Positions 1 to 8,754 of a DNA stretch of 64,000 nucleotides are shown here, in pieces. Under the pieces are notes generated by a model, which saw nothing but the letters and a program-made list of their open reading frames with translations, had not been told where the DNA came from and ran no database searches. Source of the DNA: Candidatus Rubrimentiphilum sp. (GTDB lineage: Bacteria; Vulcanimicrobiota; Vulcanimicrobiia; Vulcanimicrobiales; Vulcanimicrobiaceae); NCBI GenBank assembly GCA_035710515.1, contig DASTDE010000001.1, positions 992,001-1,056,000 on the forward strand, given 5' to 3'. Position 1 is the first letter of the stretch. The number at the start of each line of letters is the position of its first letter. The translations under genes were made by a program, and so were the position numbers.

Positions 1-225
1 GGTAACCGAGCCGTCTTTCGCAATTGTCAGATCGATGACAACCGTAAGTAAGCCGGAAACACCGTAGCTCGGGGCCGGGCCTCTGGGTTGCACGCGCTGC
101 TGCTGCAGAATCGAAGCCGGCGGCAAATTGAGCGGCCTAAGCAGAGATAAAGGAGCTTGCCTAATGATGGCAGGCGGATGATTGCACGGATCGATCGCGG
201 GAGAAGGCGCCGGCGTCGGTATCAC
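1..225 (-). CDS. Proline-rich protein with TonB C-terminal-like segment (partial, runs off left edge)
   Basis: Only the first 75 residues are inside the window. A GTG start at 225-223 overlaps the stop of the homogentisate dioxygenase gene as GTGA, which suggests translational coupling. The reading frame is proline-rich (MIPTPAPSPAIDPC...) and then enters a stretch ending VVIDLTIAKDGSVT. That stretch resembles the start of TonB C-terminal domains, in which a beta strand is followed by D-G-x-V. No signal peptide or membrane segment is visible, unlike a classical TonB. The next in-frame stop upstream is within about 12 codons, so a start much further upstream is excluded. The assignment is tentative because most of the gene is missing. 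Confidence 0.4.
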   Translation of the reverse strand, partial: MIPTPAPSPAIDPCNHPPAIIRQAPLSLLRPLNLPPASILQQQRVQPRGPAPSYGVSGLLTVVIDLTIAKDGSVT

Positions 226-1388
226 GGATTCGCCGCGTCCGATATCCAGGAGCGGTAGTACTCGTCGTCCTCAATGCCAAGTGCGGCTTCGGCGATCTGC
301 AGCGGCGCAAACGTGTCCACCATAACCGCGATTTCGTCCGTCGACGTTTTCCCTAAACTCGCTTCGATCGCGCCGGGCTGCGGACCGTGCGGCGCGCCGG
401 CGGCGTGCAACGTAATCGAACCTTCCTCAACGCCACGCCGGCTCATGAAATTGCCGCTGACGTAATAGAGCACTTCGTCGCAGTCAACGCTCGAATGGTT
501 GTATGGGATCGGAATTGCGAGCGGATGATAGTCGAACATGCGCGGAACGAAAGCGCAGAACGCGGCGCCGGGCGCTTCAAACGTCGCGTGCGACGGCGGC
601 GGCTGGTGCAGCTTCCCGGTGACCGGCGCGTATTCGTCGAGATTGAATGCGTAGGGATAGCAATAGCCGTCCCAGCCGATGACGTCGCACGGGTGATTCT
701 GCACCGTGTACACGGCGTTTCTCCCGGCATTCGTCACGCGCACTTCGAACTCACCCGTTTCGTCTATTGGCGCACGCAGCTGCGGCGCACGGAAGTCGCG
801 CTCGTAGTAAGGAGCGTGCTCCTCCAACTGCCCAAAATCGTTACGGAATTTACGCGGTATGGTAATCATGCCGCTGCTCTCGTAGACAAGCATGCGCGTG
901 GCCGAGTCCGGCACAACTTTGTACGTGGTTCCCGTCGGCAAAAGAACGTAGTCGCGCGGGCCGTAGGCGAGGTCGCCGAACGGCGTCTCGATCGTTCCGC
1001 TGCCGCGGTGAATGAACAGCAATTCATCGCCGCCGACGTTGCGGTAGAAGTATTTCATGGGTGAGGACGTTTCGGCGACGCTGATCAACACGTCCGAGTT
1101 TCCTAGGAGCGGCGTGCGAGCTTCGATTGCATCTGCGCCCGGTTTAATCGCTGCGGTCTTAAAATGCCGGTTGCGCAGCGGCTCGTTTGGCTGAAGTTTG
1201 ATCGCGGGACGGCGCCACGGCTTTACGTTGAGGGTGGCGGTCGGCGGGCGCAGATGATACAGCAGCGAGTACGCGCTGTCGAAACCCTTTGTAGAGAAGA
1301 GCTCTTCGGCGTAGAGACCCCCGTCCGGGCGGCGGAATTGAATGTGACGCTTCGGCGGAAGTGCTCCCGCCCGCACATACGATGGCAT
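222..1388 (-). CDS. hmgA: Homogentisate 1,2-dioxygenase (cupin family)
   Basis: Ring-cleaving Fe(II) dioxygenase of tyrosine/phenylalanine breakdown, converting homogentisate to maleylacetoacetate with O2 in the cytoplasm. The 388-residue protein has the family's double cupin layout: an N-terminal barrel with D-E-L-L-F-I-H-R-G near 121-129, and a C-terminal barrel carrying the metal ligands. Likely iron ligands are H298 (YNHSS), E305 (DCDEV) and H334 (APHGPQPG), which match the His-Glu-His set of the family. It is shorter than the about 445-residue human enzyme but normal for the bacterial short form. No maleylacetoacetate isomerase or fumarylacetoacetase gene is nearby, so the rest of the pathway must be elsewhere. 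The gene implies aerobic metabolism. Confidence 0.85.
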   Translation of the reverse strand: MPSYVRAGALPPKRHIQFRRPDGGLYAEELFSTKGFDSAYSLLYHLRPPTATLNVKPWRRPAIKLQPNEPLRNRHFKTAAIKPGADAIEARTPLLGNSDVLISVAETSSPMKYFYRNVGGDELLFIHRGSGTIETPFGDLAYGPRDYVLLPTGTTYKVVPDSATRMLVYESSGMITIPRKFRNDFGQLEEHAPYYERDFRAPQLRAPIDETGEFEVRVTNAGRNAVYTVQNHPCDVIGWDGYCYPYAFNLDEYAPVTGKLHQPPPSHATFEAPGAAFCAFVPRMFDYHPLAIPIPYNHSSVDCDEVLYYVSGNFMSRRGVEEGSITLHAAGAPHGPQPGAIEASLGKTSTDEIAVMVDTFAPLQIAEAALGIEDDEYYRSWISDAANP

Positions 1389-1443
1389 CGCCGAATTACT
1401 CTGTCTTAGCGGGGCGGGAAATCCTCTGGATGTCTACAGGCCG

Positions 1444-1911
1444 CTAGCGCCCGTAGAGGCCGGTAATGTTCGTGCGCGCCAGGACGTGCCTCCGTAGCGC
1501 CGCCTCCAAACGCGGGCCCGTCATTCCGGCGGGTCCGACTTTTCTGACGTTGAGCGCGTAGAGCGTGAATATATAATGATGGACCTTGCCCGGCGGGGGA
1601 CACGGGCCGCCGTAACCGAGTTGTTTGAACGACGTCGCGCCGAGCTCGCCGATCGGAAGACGCACTCCCGCCGTAAAGTGAGCCGTCGATGGCGGAATGT
1701 TGTACGCGACCCAGTGGTACCAGCCGCCGGCTGCGTCCGGGTCGAACACAGTCAGCGCGAAGCTGCGCGTTCCGCGCGGTGCGTTTGACCAGTGCAGCTC
1801 GGGCGAGATATTCGGACCGCCGCAGCCGGTGTAAACCGTAGTTTGCGGCAGCGTCGAATTCGGACGAAAGGTGAGCGAAGCCAGCGCGAACGCCGCGGCG
1901 GCAATCATCAT
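1444..1911 (-). CDS. YbhB/YbcL-type PEBP (Raf kinase inhibitor-like) protein
   Basis: The 155-residue protein belongs to the phosphatidylethanolamine-binding protein family. It has the bacterial hallmarks T-V-F-D-P-D-A-A (ligand pocket) and Y-G-G-P-C-P-P-P-G-K-V-H-H-Y, followed by an F-T-L-Y-A-L strand. The N-terminus is short and hydrophobic (MMIAAAAFALASL), so export is possible but not certain. Its ATG overlaps the stop of the upstream M3 peptidase gene as ATGA, so the two are co-transcribed and translationally coupled. The biochemical role of bacterial PEBPs is poorly defined; suggested functions are small-ligand binding or inhibition of a partner enzyme. A longer overlapping reading frame on the same strand (to 1963) lacks these motifs and is a shadow. 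Confidence 0.8.
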   Translation of the reverse strand: MMIAAAAFALASLTFRPNSTLPQTTVYTGCGGPNISPELHWSNAPRGTRSFALTVFDPDAAGGWYHWVAYNIPPSTAHFTAGVRLPIGELGATSFKQLGYGGPCPPPGKVHHYIFTLYALNVRKVGPAGMTGPRLEAALRRHVLARTNITGLYGR

Positions 1912-3962
1912 GGTGTCGGACTCGCGGAAGCTGCCGGCGTGTTGAACTCGGCGTAAAAGGCATTCGGACTCATCGCACGCCCGAGGAAGCGCTGTACTTC
2001 AACGTCGGGGTCGTAGGTGCGCGCGGGTTGCAGAATGTCTTGGCGGTAGCGCATGCCGACGGCCGGATTTTCTAAGCCACCGCTTAGGAACGCCGTGAAC
2101 ATGTCTTGCGCGTAGACTTTCGACCAGAGATAGCCGTAATAGCCGGCATCGTAGCCGCCCATGAGATGCCCGAAGGATGCTTGCGGGTGAGTATCAGGTA
2201 CGGCGGGCATAGGCGTGAGATCCGTTGCGAGTTTGTCCCAAACGGCAGTTGTATCCACATGAGGACCGCTCGTGTGATACGTCATGTCGATCTGCGCGTA
2301 CATGATCTGTCTGGTCGTTGCATATGCGTAGTCAACGTACCGCGATTTGATAAGGCTGGCGATCAAGTCGTCAGGCAGCGGCTGTCCGGTTTGCCAGTTG
2401 GAACTAATCTCTTTAAGGATCGAAGGCTGCCAGACGAAGTTTTCCAGCATCTGCGACGGAGCCTCGACGAAGTCCCAAACGAATCCGTTCGAAAGCGTCT
2501 CGTAGGGCGCAGTCGCCAGAAGCGCGGCCATATTGTGGCCGAACTCGTGGAAGAAGGTGACGACTTCGTCGTGGCTCAGCAGCCCCGGCTGCCCCGGCGC
2601 GGGGCGCGTCCAGTTGCCGACGACGGCGGCAAACGGCGGCCTATACGTGCCGTCGGCAAGACGGCGGACCGGCAGGATCGGAAAGTTCGCGAAGTGCCCA
2701 TACTTGTGCGGTCGCGGAAAGAGATCGAAATACGTCGTGCCGATGAAACGGCCGGTAGCGGAGTCGCTTACCGCGTAGGCGATCACGTCCGGGTTCCAGG
2801 CATTCGCCGGCACGACGGGTTTGAAATCAACTCCGAGCAGCCTGTGATAGATGTCTAAGACAGCATCGATCGTATGTTGGACCGGAAAGTACTGCCGGAT
2901 TTGGTTTTGATCGACCGCGTACTGCGTCTTCTGCAGCATGTTGTCGTAGTAGGTGAAATCCCACGGCTGAAGCACCGCCGCGGGATCTTTGGTATCGGAA
3001 GCTTTAAGAGCAGTTAGGACGGCGATATCGGCGCGCGCCTTCGGAAGTATTGTCTTGTCGAGCCCCGATAGGAACGACACGACGCGCTCGGGCGTCTTGG
3101 CAGTGCGATTAGAGACCTGATAAGCCGCCCACGTTTGATAGCCAAGCAAATGCGCTAGCCGGTCACGAATTGCAATCGCGCGCTCGAGAAGCGGCGTGTT
3201 CTTGGCGGCCTGCCGGTTGTTGTACGCCAGGTAGTAAGCTTTTCGTGCGGCTGCGTCACTTTCGTTTTGATAGAACGGCGTCACGGTGCTCTCGTTAACC
3301 GGGAGTATCAAACCGCCGCCCGCCGCGGACTTAAGGCTTGCAACAAAGTCCGACGGCAGCATGGCCGCCTGCGCCGCTGTTATGACGATCGTTGTCGTGT
3401 CGTTCCCGAGGTTTAGCGCAAAGTTGTTTTGGAGGTCGGTCAGCTCTTTGCTAAGCCTAACGAACTCTAAGCGTCCCGCCGCGGACAAGCCGGCGCCGCT
3501 GCGCTTTAAAGTATCCAGCCAGATGGATGTCAGTTTCCGCTGATACACGTCGCGGGCCGTAGTGCTACGCGCGGCCGCGGCAACTTGCGCATACAGCTGC
3601 GGGCTGGCGCTCAGGTCGGTGAAGAAAGAAGATTCGGCGGTGTTGCAGTCGTTGGAAGCGTTTTGCACGTCTTGGCCGGTCGCGACGTTCACAAGAAACT
3701 GCTGCGCGACCGTCGTGTCGTTCAAGTCGGATGTCAGATCCTCAAGCGGAAGAACCGTATTCGCGAACGTCCGGTTTCCTTTAGCAGCAAGCAGCGCGTT
3801 CAGGCGCGTTTGGGCTTTGGCGATCGCGGCCTTACACGTCTGCCCGATTTGTGCGGGCGTAAGGTTCCAATCCACCGGGGCCGGCGAGCCTTGGGCGAGT
3901 GCGGCCTGGGCCGGAAACAGGGAAGACAGGGCGAGCGTCATGGCGAGGGCGATGCGTTTCAA
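1908..3962 (-). CDS. Secreted M3-family zinc metallopeptidase (thimet/oligopeptidase type)
   Basis: The 684-residue protein starts with an export signal (MKRIALAMTLALSSLFPAQA, then ALAQG). The M3 catalytic centre is H472-E473-F-G-H476 with the third zinc ligand at E500 in D-F-V-E-A-P-S-Q-M-L-E-N. The length is typical of oligopeptidase F/thimet-type enzymes, which cut short peptides. Most bacterial M3 enzymes are cytoplasmic, so a signal peptide implies a periplasmic or secreted peptide scavenger. The start is TTG at 3962-3960, chosen because a strong GGAGGT ribosome site lies 6 bases upstream and the signal peptide begins there. The gene is divergent from the SRP RNA and overlaps the downstream PEBP gene by 4 bases. 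Confidence 0.85.
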   Translation of the reverse strand: MKRIALAMTLALSSLFPAQAALAQGSPAPVDWNLTPAQIGQTCKAAIAKAQTRLNALLAAKGNRTFANTVLPLEDLTSDLNDTTVAQQFLVNVATGQDVQNASNDCNTAESSFFTDLSASPQLYAQVAAAARSTTARDVYQRKLTSIWLDTLKRSGAGLSAAGRLEFVRLSKELTDLQNNFALNLGNDTTTIVITAAQAAMLPSDFVASLKSAAGGGLILPVNESTVTPFYQNESDAAARKAYYLAYNNRQAAKNTPLLERAIAIRDRLAHLLGYQTWAAYQVSNRTAKTPERVVSFLSGLDKTILPKARADIAVLTALKASDTKDPAAVLQPWDFTYYDNMLQKTQYAVDQNQIRQYFPVQHTIDAVLDIYHRLLGVDFKPVVPANAWNPDVIAYAVSDSATGRFIGTTYFDLFPRPHKYGHFANFPILPVRRLADGTYRPPFAAVVGNWTRPAPGQPGLLSHDEVVTFFHEFGHNMAALLATAPYETLSNGFVWDFVEAPSQMLENFVWQPSILKEISSNWQTGQPLPDDLIASLIKSRYVDYAYATTRQIMYAQIDMTYHTSGPHVDTTAVWDKLATDLTPMPAVPDTHPQASFGHLMGGYDAGYYGYLWSKVYAQDMFTAFLSGGLENPAVGMRYRQDILQPARTYDPDVEVQRFLGRAMSPNAFYAEFNTPAASASPTP

Positions 3963-3997
3963 GGGTTACCTCCGGATAGGCTGTCGATTTTGGAACG

Positions 3998-4025
3998 TTG
4001 CAAAACGCCCCTTTGGTGCTATGAT
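3998..4025 (+). promoter_or_regulatory. Sigma-70-like promoter of the SRP RNA gene
   Basis: TTGCAA at 3998-4003 and TATGAT at 4020-4025 are separated by 16 bases. The expected start of transcription, about 7-9 bases after the -10 box, coincides with the 5' strand of the SRP RNA closing helix at 4034. The agreement of promoter and RNA end supports both calls. Confidence 0.65.
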
Positions 4026-4033
4026 GCTTGTCG

Positions 4034-4149
4034 CCACGACGGGGGCCGGGCCTCGCGCAGCGTAACCTCGTGAACCCCGCCAGGACCGGAGGGGAGCAAC
4101 GGTAAGCGAGCCCTTACGGGTGCCGCGAATCACCTGGGTCCCGCCGTGG
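4034..4149 (+). ncRNA. ffs: Signal recognition particle RNA (small bacterial type)
   Basis: The conserved SRP core is plain: C-A-G-G-A-C-C, the tetraloop GGAG at 4088-4091, then G-G-G-G-A-G-C-A-A, which is the asymmetric-loop region bound by Ffh. Outer helices pair 4034-4044 with 4139-4149 (one A-C mismatch), giving an RNA of about 116 bases. This matches the 4.5S-like class, which has only the S domain. It guides ribosomes making membrane proteins to FtsY with Ffh. The tetraloop is GGAG rather than the commonest GGAA, which is within the known GNAR set. A promoter lies directly upstream, and the M23 peptidase gene follows. Confidence 0.88.
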
Positions 4150-4165
4150 TTGTGTTAAGAAGCAA

Positions 4166-4211
4166 GGGGACGGGAGGGCGAGGGTTCCCTGGCTCGAACC
4201 TGCCGTGTCCC
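4166..4211 (+). other. Stable stem-loop between SRP RNA and M23 peptidase gene
   Basis: GGGAC (with following GG) at the left pairs with CC and GTCCC at the right; inside, AGG pairs with CCT and CGAG with CTCG, around a 10-base loop. Small bulges interrupt the stem. There is no T-run after it, so it is not a classical intrinsic terminator. It could end or stabilise the SRP RNA transcript, or be a leader structure for the downstream peptidase gene, whose TTG start is 27 bases away. Confidence 0.45.
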
Positions 4212-4237
4212 GGTAAACCGTACACCGGCGAGATAAT

Positions 4238-5161
4238 TTGAGCATCAAAGAACGATATTTCATTAAGATCGTCCCTCAACGAGGCGATGTGGTTCATCGT
4301 TTCGAGGTGACGAGAAAGCACATCGTCAGCGGCTCGATCGCACTAGCGATCGCCGTGTTTGTCGTGCTCAGCGCCGCCGGCTTCCAGGTCTTCCGCGTTC
4401 ACGCGCAGCAGGCGGCCCTACAGACGCAGCACGATCAGCTCCAAACGCTCGACAAAAAGGCCAGCGCGATCCGCTCGCAACTCCAGCAAGTGCAGCGCGA
4501 GAACCAGCAGATTCAGCAGCTGATCGGTGTTGGAACAAAACCACGTCCGCATACCGGCGGCGTTCAAAAGACATCTTGGATCCCGGACGGTGAGAAGAGC
4601 GGCGTCGTCCAGCTGGCCCGCCACGTCGACGAACTCGCACAAGCTTCTAAGGAAACGACGCTGCAGGCGCAGGCCCTACGGCGGCTGACCTTGCACGTGC
4701 TGAACATTCATCATCTGCAAGAACTTGCACGCGCGCGGCTGCTGGCCGGCATTCCATCGATCGATCCGGTCGACGGCGCGCAAATCGTCGGCTGTTTCTG
4801 CTACCGCTCGGCGCCGAGCGTGGAGTTTCATCCCGGCGTGGATTTGAATGCGAACTACGGCGACTCGGTGCATGCGACGGCGGCGGGCACGATAGCAAGC
4901 GCCGGTTGGGACGGCGGCTTCGGCATGAAGATCGATATCGACCACGGCAACGGCTATCACACCTGGTACGCGCATCTTTCGCGCATTGACGTTTCCCCGG
5001 GCGAGTACGTCCACAAGGGCGAGTTTATCGGGTTGGTCGGTGATACGGGCTTTTCAACCGGCCCGCACCTGCACTACCAAGTCATGCTCAACGGTACGCC
5101 CATCGATCCGGCGCCCTACCTCAACGGCGTTCCGCCAAAAGTTTTAGCCTCTCTGCCCTAG
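4238..5161 (+). CDS. Membrane-anchored M23 (LytM-type) peptidase
   Basis: The 307-residue protein has one membrane segment near residues 30-50, a glutamine-rich coiled coil (about 52-95) and a C-terminal M23 domain. Metal ligands H198 and D202 (H-P-G-V-D) and the G-P-H-L-H motif (H277, H279) are intact, so it may cut peptidoglycan cross-bridges, or act as an EnvC/NlpD-like partner if exported. The coiled coil plus LytM layout resembles division-linked hydrolases. The start is TTG at 4238; no strong ribosome site is visible. It leads an apparent operon with yggT, lepA, rdgB and a GNAT gene, with gaps of 12 bases or less. Confidence 0.82.
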   Translation: MSIKERYFIKIVPQRGDVVHRFEVTRKHIVSGSIALAIAVFVVLSAAGFQVFRVHAQQAALQTQHDQLQTLDKKASAIRSQLQQVQRENQQIQQLIGVGTKPRPHTGGVQKTSWIPDGEKSGVVQLARHVDELAQASKETTLQAQALRRLTLHVLNIHHLQELARARLLAGIPSIDPVDGAQIVGCFCYRSAPSVEFHPGVDLNANYGDSVHATAAGTIASAGWDGGFGMKIDIDHGNGYHTWYAHLSRIDVSPGEYVHKGEFIGLVGDTGFSTGPHLHYQVMLNGTPIDPAPYLNGVPPKVLASLP

Positions 5162-5173
5162 AACGGCTCCCTT

Positions 5174-5449
5174 ATGAGTGGCCTGTCGTGTTGGCTCTTT
5201 GTTGTGCTCGACAAAGTGTTCTGGCTGTACATGATTATCATGCTGGTGTACGCCGTGCTGTCGTGGGTGCCGGACTTGCGCGGCGCGTGGAGCCGCTGGG
5301 TGGACATGCTCGTCGAGCCCGTGCTGGATCCGGTGCGGCGGCTCATCCCGCCGACCGCCGGGATCGATTGGTCATTCATGATCGTCTTTTTCATTTTACT
5401 GTTGGTCGATAGAGCGCTGATCCGGCCCAACTTGTTTGCCTGCTATTGA
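5174..5449 (+). CDS. yggT: YggT family small integral membrane protein
   Basis: The 91-residue protein has two hydrophobic segments (about 5-27 and 66-85) around the family core [19 protein letters not shown]. YggT proteins are widespread inner-membrane proteins, often near division or cell-wall genes, and have been linked to osmotic stress and plastid nucleoid placement. The biochemical function is unknown. The gene starts 12 bases after the M23 peptidase gene and its TGA overlaps the TTG start of lepA (TTGA). Confidence 0.85.
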   Translation: MSGLSCWLFVVLDKVFWLYMIIMLVYAVLSWVPDLRGAWSRWVDMLVEPVLDPVRRLIPPTAGIDWSFMIVFFILLLVDRALIRPNLFACY

Positions 5450-7263
5450 GCGCTCATCGTAGCGAAGTTGCCGAGAACGTCCGCAACTTTTGCATCATCG
5501 CCCACATAGACCACGGAAAAACGACGCTCTCGGACCGGCTGCTCGAGATGACGCAGACGATCGAGCTGCGCGACATGGAAGAACAGGCGCTGGACGCGAT
5601 GGACCTGGAGCGGGAGCGCGGCATCACCATCCGCATGCACCCCGTGACCCTCGGTTATCCGGCACAAGACGGCAAGACATACCAGCTGAATTTGATCGAC
5701 ACGCCCGGACACGTCGATTTCTCGTATGAGGTATCGCGCTCGCTGGCTGCGTGCGAGGGTGCGATCCTCATCATCGACGCCGCGCAAGGCATCGAAGCGC
5801 AGACGCTGGCCAACTACCACTTGGCGCTCGAGCACGATCTGACGATCATTCCGGTCATTAACAAGATCGATCTGCCGGCGGCCGACCCAGAACGAGTGAT
5901 GAGCGAGGTCGAGGAGCTGCTCATCATGGAGAAGAGCGAGTGCATTCTCGCCAGCGCCAAAAACGGAATCGGCATCGGCGAGATCCTTGAGGCGATCGTC
6001 AAACGTATTCCGCCGCCGAAGGGGCACCGCGATCACCTGCGCGGCTTGGTGTTCAATGCACAATTCGATCCATATCGCGGCGTCGTTTCGTACGTGCGCG
6101 TGGTGGATGGCGAGCTGCACGCCGGGACGCGCTTCATGTCCATGGCGCACCAGCGCGTCTTCGAATGTACCGAGGTGGGTGTCTTCGCGCCACAGATGCG
6201 TCCGACGCAAAAGTTGGATATGGGCAGCGTGGGCTACGTGATCGGCAACGTCAAGTCGCTCGGCGAAATCGACGTGGGCGATACGATCACCGGCGCGAGC
6301 AATCCGGCGCACGTGCCGCTGGTCGGTTATCGCAAGGCTGTTCCGATGGTGTATTGCGGATTGTATCCGAACGAGGGCGCCGAGTATTCGTCATTGCGCG
6401 ACGCATTGGAAAAACTCAAACTTAACGATGCCGCGTTTACCTACGAGCCGGAGACGTCGATCGCCCTGGGCTTTGGTTTCCGGTGCGGCTTCTTGGGACT
6501 ACTGCACATGGAGATCGTGCAGGAGCGCCTGGAGCGCGACTACGCGCTCGATTTGATTGCGACGTCCCCGTCGGTCGTTTTTCGCGTGACGCGAACGGAC
6601 GGCACCGTGGAGATGATCGATAACCCGAGCAAATTGCCGGTGATGAACGAGATCGCTTCGATCGAGGAGCCATACGTCAAGGCGACGATTATCACGCCGC
6701 CCGACTATGTAGGCGCGATTATGGAGATCACACAAGCGCGGCGCGGCGAGCTGGGCAATATGGAGTACCTACACGACGGGCGAGTGATCCTTACGTATGA
6801 AATGCCGCTGATCGAAGTCATCATCGACTACTTCGATCAGTTGAAGTCGCGTACCAAGGGTTACGCCTCGCTCGACTACGACGTCATCGGGTACCGCGAA
6901 GGCGATCTGGTGAAATTGGAGATCATGCTGAGCGGCGAGGTGGTCGACGCGCTTTCATTTATTATCTCACGAGAGCGAGCCGCCGCGCGTGGCCGGGCAT
7001 TGGCGGAAAAACTGAAGGAACTTATACCTCGGCAGATGTTCGAGGTGCCGATCCAGGCGGCGATCGGCGGAAAGATTGTCGCTCGCGAAACGGTGACGGC
7101 TATGCGCAAGAACGTACTAGCGAAGTGCTACGGCGGCGACATAACGCGCAAACGGAAGCTGCTGGAGAAGCAGAAGGCCGGCAAAGAGCGCATGAAACGC
7201 GTCGGCAGGGTGGACTTGCCGCAAGAAGCCTTCATGGCGGTACTGCGCTTAGGCAGCGAATAA
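5446..7263 (+). CDS. lepA: Elongation factor 4 (LepA) GTPase
   Basis: Ribosome-associated translational GTPase that affects initiation and back-translocation under stress. The 605 residues include the G1 loop H-I-D-H-G-K-T-T (20-27), the D-T-P-G-H G3 motif, the N-K-I-D G4 motif, EF-G-like domains II, III and V, and the LepA-specific lysine/arginine-rich C-terminal domain ending near [10 protein letters not shown]. The length is typical (about 600). The start is TTG at 5446, overlapping the yggT stop by 4 bases. A long open frame on the opposite strand is a coding-bias shadow. Confidence 0.96.
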   Translation: MSAHRSEVAENVRNFCIIAHIDHGKTTLSDRLLEMTQTIELRDMEEQALDAMDLERERGITIRMHPVTLGYPAQDGKTYQLNLIDTPGHVDFSYEVSRSLAACEGAILIIDAAQGIEAQTLANYHLALEHDLTIIPVINKIDLPAADPERVMSEVEELLIMEKSECILASAKNGIGIGEILEAIVKRIPPPKGHRDHLRGLVFNAQFDPYRGVVSYVRVVDGELHAGTRFMSMAHQRVFECTEVGVFAPQMRPTQKLDMGSVGYVIGNVKSLGEIDVGDTITGASNPAHVPLVGYRKAVPMVYCGLYPNEGAEYSSLRDALEKLKLNDAAFTYEPETSIALGFGFRCGFLGLLHMEIVQERLERDYALDLIATSPSVVFRVTRTDGTVEMIDNPSKLPVMNEIASIEEPYVKATIITPPDYVGAIMEITQARRGELGNMEYLHDGRVILTYEMPLIEVIIDYFDQLKSRTKGYASLDYDVIGYREGDLVKLEIMLSGEVVDALSFIISRERAAARGRALAEKLKELIPRQMFEVPIQAAIGGKIVARETVTAMRKNVLAKCYGGDITRKRKLLEKQKAGKERMKRVGRVDLPQEAFMAVLRLGSE

Positions 7264-7266
7264 CTT

Positions 7267-7863
7267 TTGAAGACGTTCGTCGCTTCGAAGAACCTCGGGA
7301 AGATCGGCGAGCTGCGCCAGATCTTAGCAAGCAGCGAGATCGATCTCGACACGTACCCGCTCTACGCCGAGCCGGCTGAGGGCGAGACAAGTTACGCAGA
7401 AAACGCTGCGCTCAAAGCGCGGCAGCTGCACAAACAACTGGGCGATGCCGGGATTCAAGGCGCCGTCTTGGCGGACGATTCCGGCTTAGAGGTCGCGGCC
7501 TTGGATGGGCGTCCGGGAGTGCTGTCCGCTCGTTATTTGAGCGCCGACGCGACGTGGGCGGCGCGGCGTGAAGGTGTGCTGGAAGAGTTGACGGGCGTGC
7601 CACCGGATAAACGCACCGCAAAATTCTGCTGCGCCATGATGCTGCTGCTGGACGACGGCACGGAACTGACCGGTTACGGCGAGGTGAGAGGTGTCATCGC
7701 CGATGCCGAGCGCGGTAAGTTCGGCTTCGGCTACGATCCGATTTTTCTGTATCCTCCGACCGGTAAGACGTTTGCCGAACTGGCGGATAACGAGAAGAAC
7801 CGCGTCAGTCACCGCCGGCGCGCCGCGGATGGCTTATTAATGGCGCTGCGCTCCCGTGGCTGA
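7267..7863 (+). CDS. rdgB: XTP/dITP diphosphatase (HAM1/RdgB)
   Basis: House-cleaning nucleotide pyrophosphatase that removes non-canonical purine triphosphates (dITP, XTP) before they enter DNA or RNA. The 198-residue protein carries the family signatures S-K-N-L-G-K-I-G-E (7-15) and D-D-S-G-L-E-V (70-76), plus G-F-G-Y-D-P-I-F and the C-terminal S-H-R motif. The start is TTG at 7267, three bases after the lepA stop, so the pair is probably co-transcribed. Its last 8 bases overlap the following GNAT gene. Confidence 0.93.
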   Translation: MKTFVASKNLGKIGELRQILASSEIDLDTYPLYAEPAEGETSYAENAALKARQLHKQLGDAGIQGAVLADDSGLEVAALDGRPGVLSARYLSADATWAARREGVLEELTGVPPDKRTAKFCCAMMLLLDDGTELTGYGEVRGVIADAERGKFGFGYDPIFLYPPTGKTFAELADNEKNRVSHRRRAADGLLMALRSRG

Positions 7864-8716
7864 GCAGCACGTCATCGGGCCGGCGACGCCGGAAGAAGTG
7901 GCGCATTTCGCACGGCGCCGCACGCGGAACGAGCACGACTATCAGCTGTACACGGACCTTGCGCACGTTGCCCCCAACGGCGTTTTTGTCGCGCGGGATG
8001 AGGGCGCGCCGATTGGAATTGCCATTCCGCATGCGATGGAGGATGAATGGTTCCTCAGCGAGCTGTTCGTCGAGCCGTCGTTCCGCTCGCGCGGCATCGG
8101 TCTAGAACTTTTGATCGCTGCCGCCGGCGAGGCGAACGATCTAGCGCGTAGCGGCATAGTGGATCCCGCGCAGCTCGATGCACTGGCGTTTTATGCGCGG
8201 CGGGGCGTTCCGTTGCATACGCTGCTGGTTGAAATCGCCGGTGCCATCCCGCACGCGAGCGAACTCGAGCGGATGGCTGCGGGCGAGTACCGTTTCGGAG
8301 CAGATCCGATTGACCCGATGGCGCACGCGGCGGCGCTGAGCCAGCTCGATCGTGAAGTGAGGGGGACGGCCAGGCCGCAAGATCATCTTTACTTCTCCGA
8401 TAACGCGAAAGGTTTTGTGTTTACGCTCGGCGTGGAATTAGCGGGCTACGCATACGTTTGGCCGAGCGGACGCATCGGGCCGATGGCGTCGACGTCGCCG
8501 GCATATCTCGTACAAATGTTGGCTTACGCGCTCGCCGCATTGCGCGCGAGCTATAGCGCGGAGTGGTGTACACTGCTGGTGCCTGGAGTGAACACGCGGA
8601 TATTGCGCACGACAATGCGTGCGCGGTTACGAATTGTGAACAACGTTAGCTTCGCAACGGATGGCACAAGTTTGGATCTTGCGCGTTACGTTGGTTTAAA
8701 TTATTTGTTGTTTTAG
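7856..8716 (+). CDS. GNAT-family acetyltransferase-like protein with second C-terminal domain
   Basis: The 286-residue protein has a GNAT fold in its first half: L-F-V-E-P-S-F-R-S-R-G-I-G matches the acetyl-CoA binding motif V-x-P-x-x-R-x-x-G-I-G. The second half (about 140-286) looks like a divergent second GNAT-like domain, as in some two-domain YitH-type proteins, and has no clear cofactor motif of its own. The substrate is not predictable. GTG at 7856 lies inside the end of rdgB (8-base overlap), which indicates co-expression. The gene ends the operon that starts with the M23 peptidase. Confidence 0.72.
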   Translation: MAEQHVIGPATPEEVAHFARRRTRNEHDYQLYTDLAHVAPNGVFVARDEGAPIGIAIPHAMEDEWFLSELFVEPSFRSRGIGLELLIAAAGEANDLARSGIVDPAQLDALAFYARRGVPLHTLLVEIAGAIPHASELERMAAGEYRFGADPIDPMAHAAALSQLDREVRGTARPQDHLYFSDNAKGFVFTLGVELAGYAYVWPSGRIGPMASTSPAYLVQMLAYALAALRASYSAEWCTLLVPGVNTRILRTTMRARLRIVNNVSFATDGTSLDLARYVGLNYLLF

Positions 8717-8754
8717 CAAGGTAAATCGTATTGCATTAGCGAACACATGTTTGC

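Noticed and set aside
5443-6312. 289-codon frame opposite lepA
   Set aside because: Shadow of lepA caused by codon bias.
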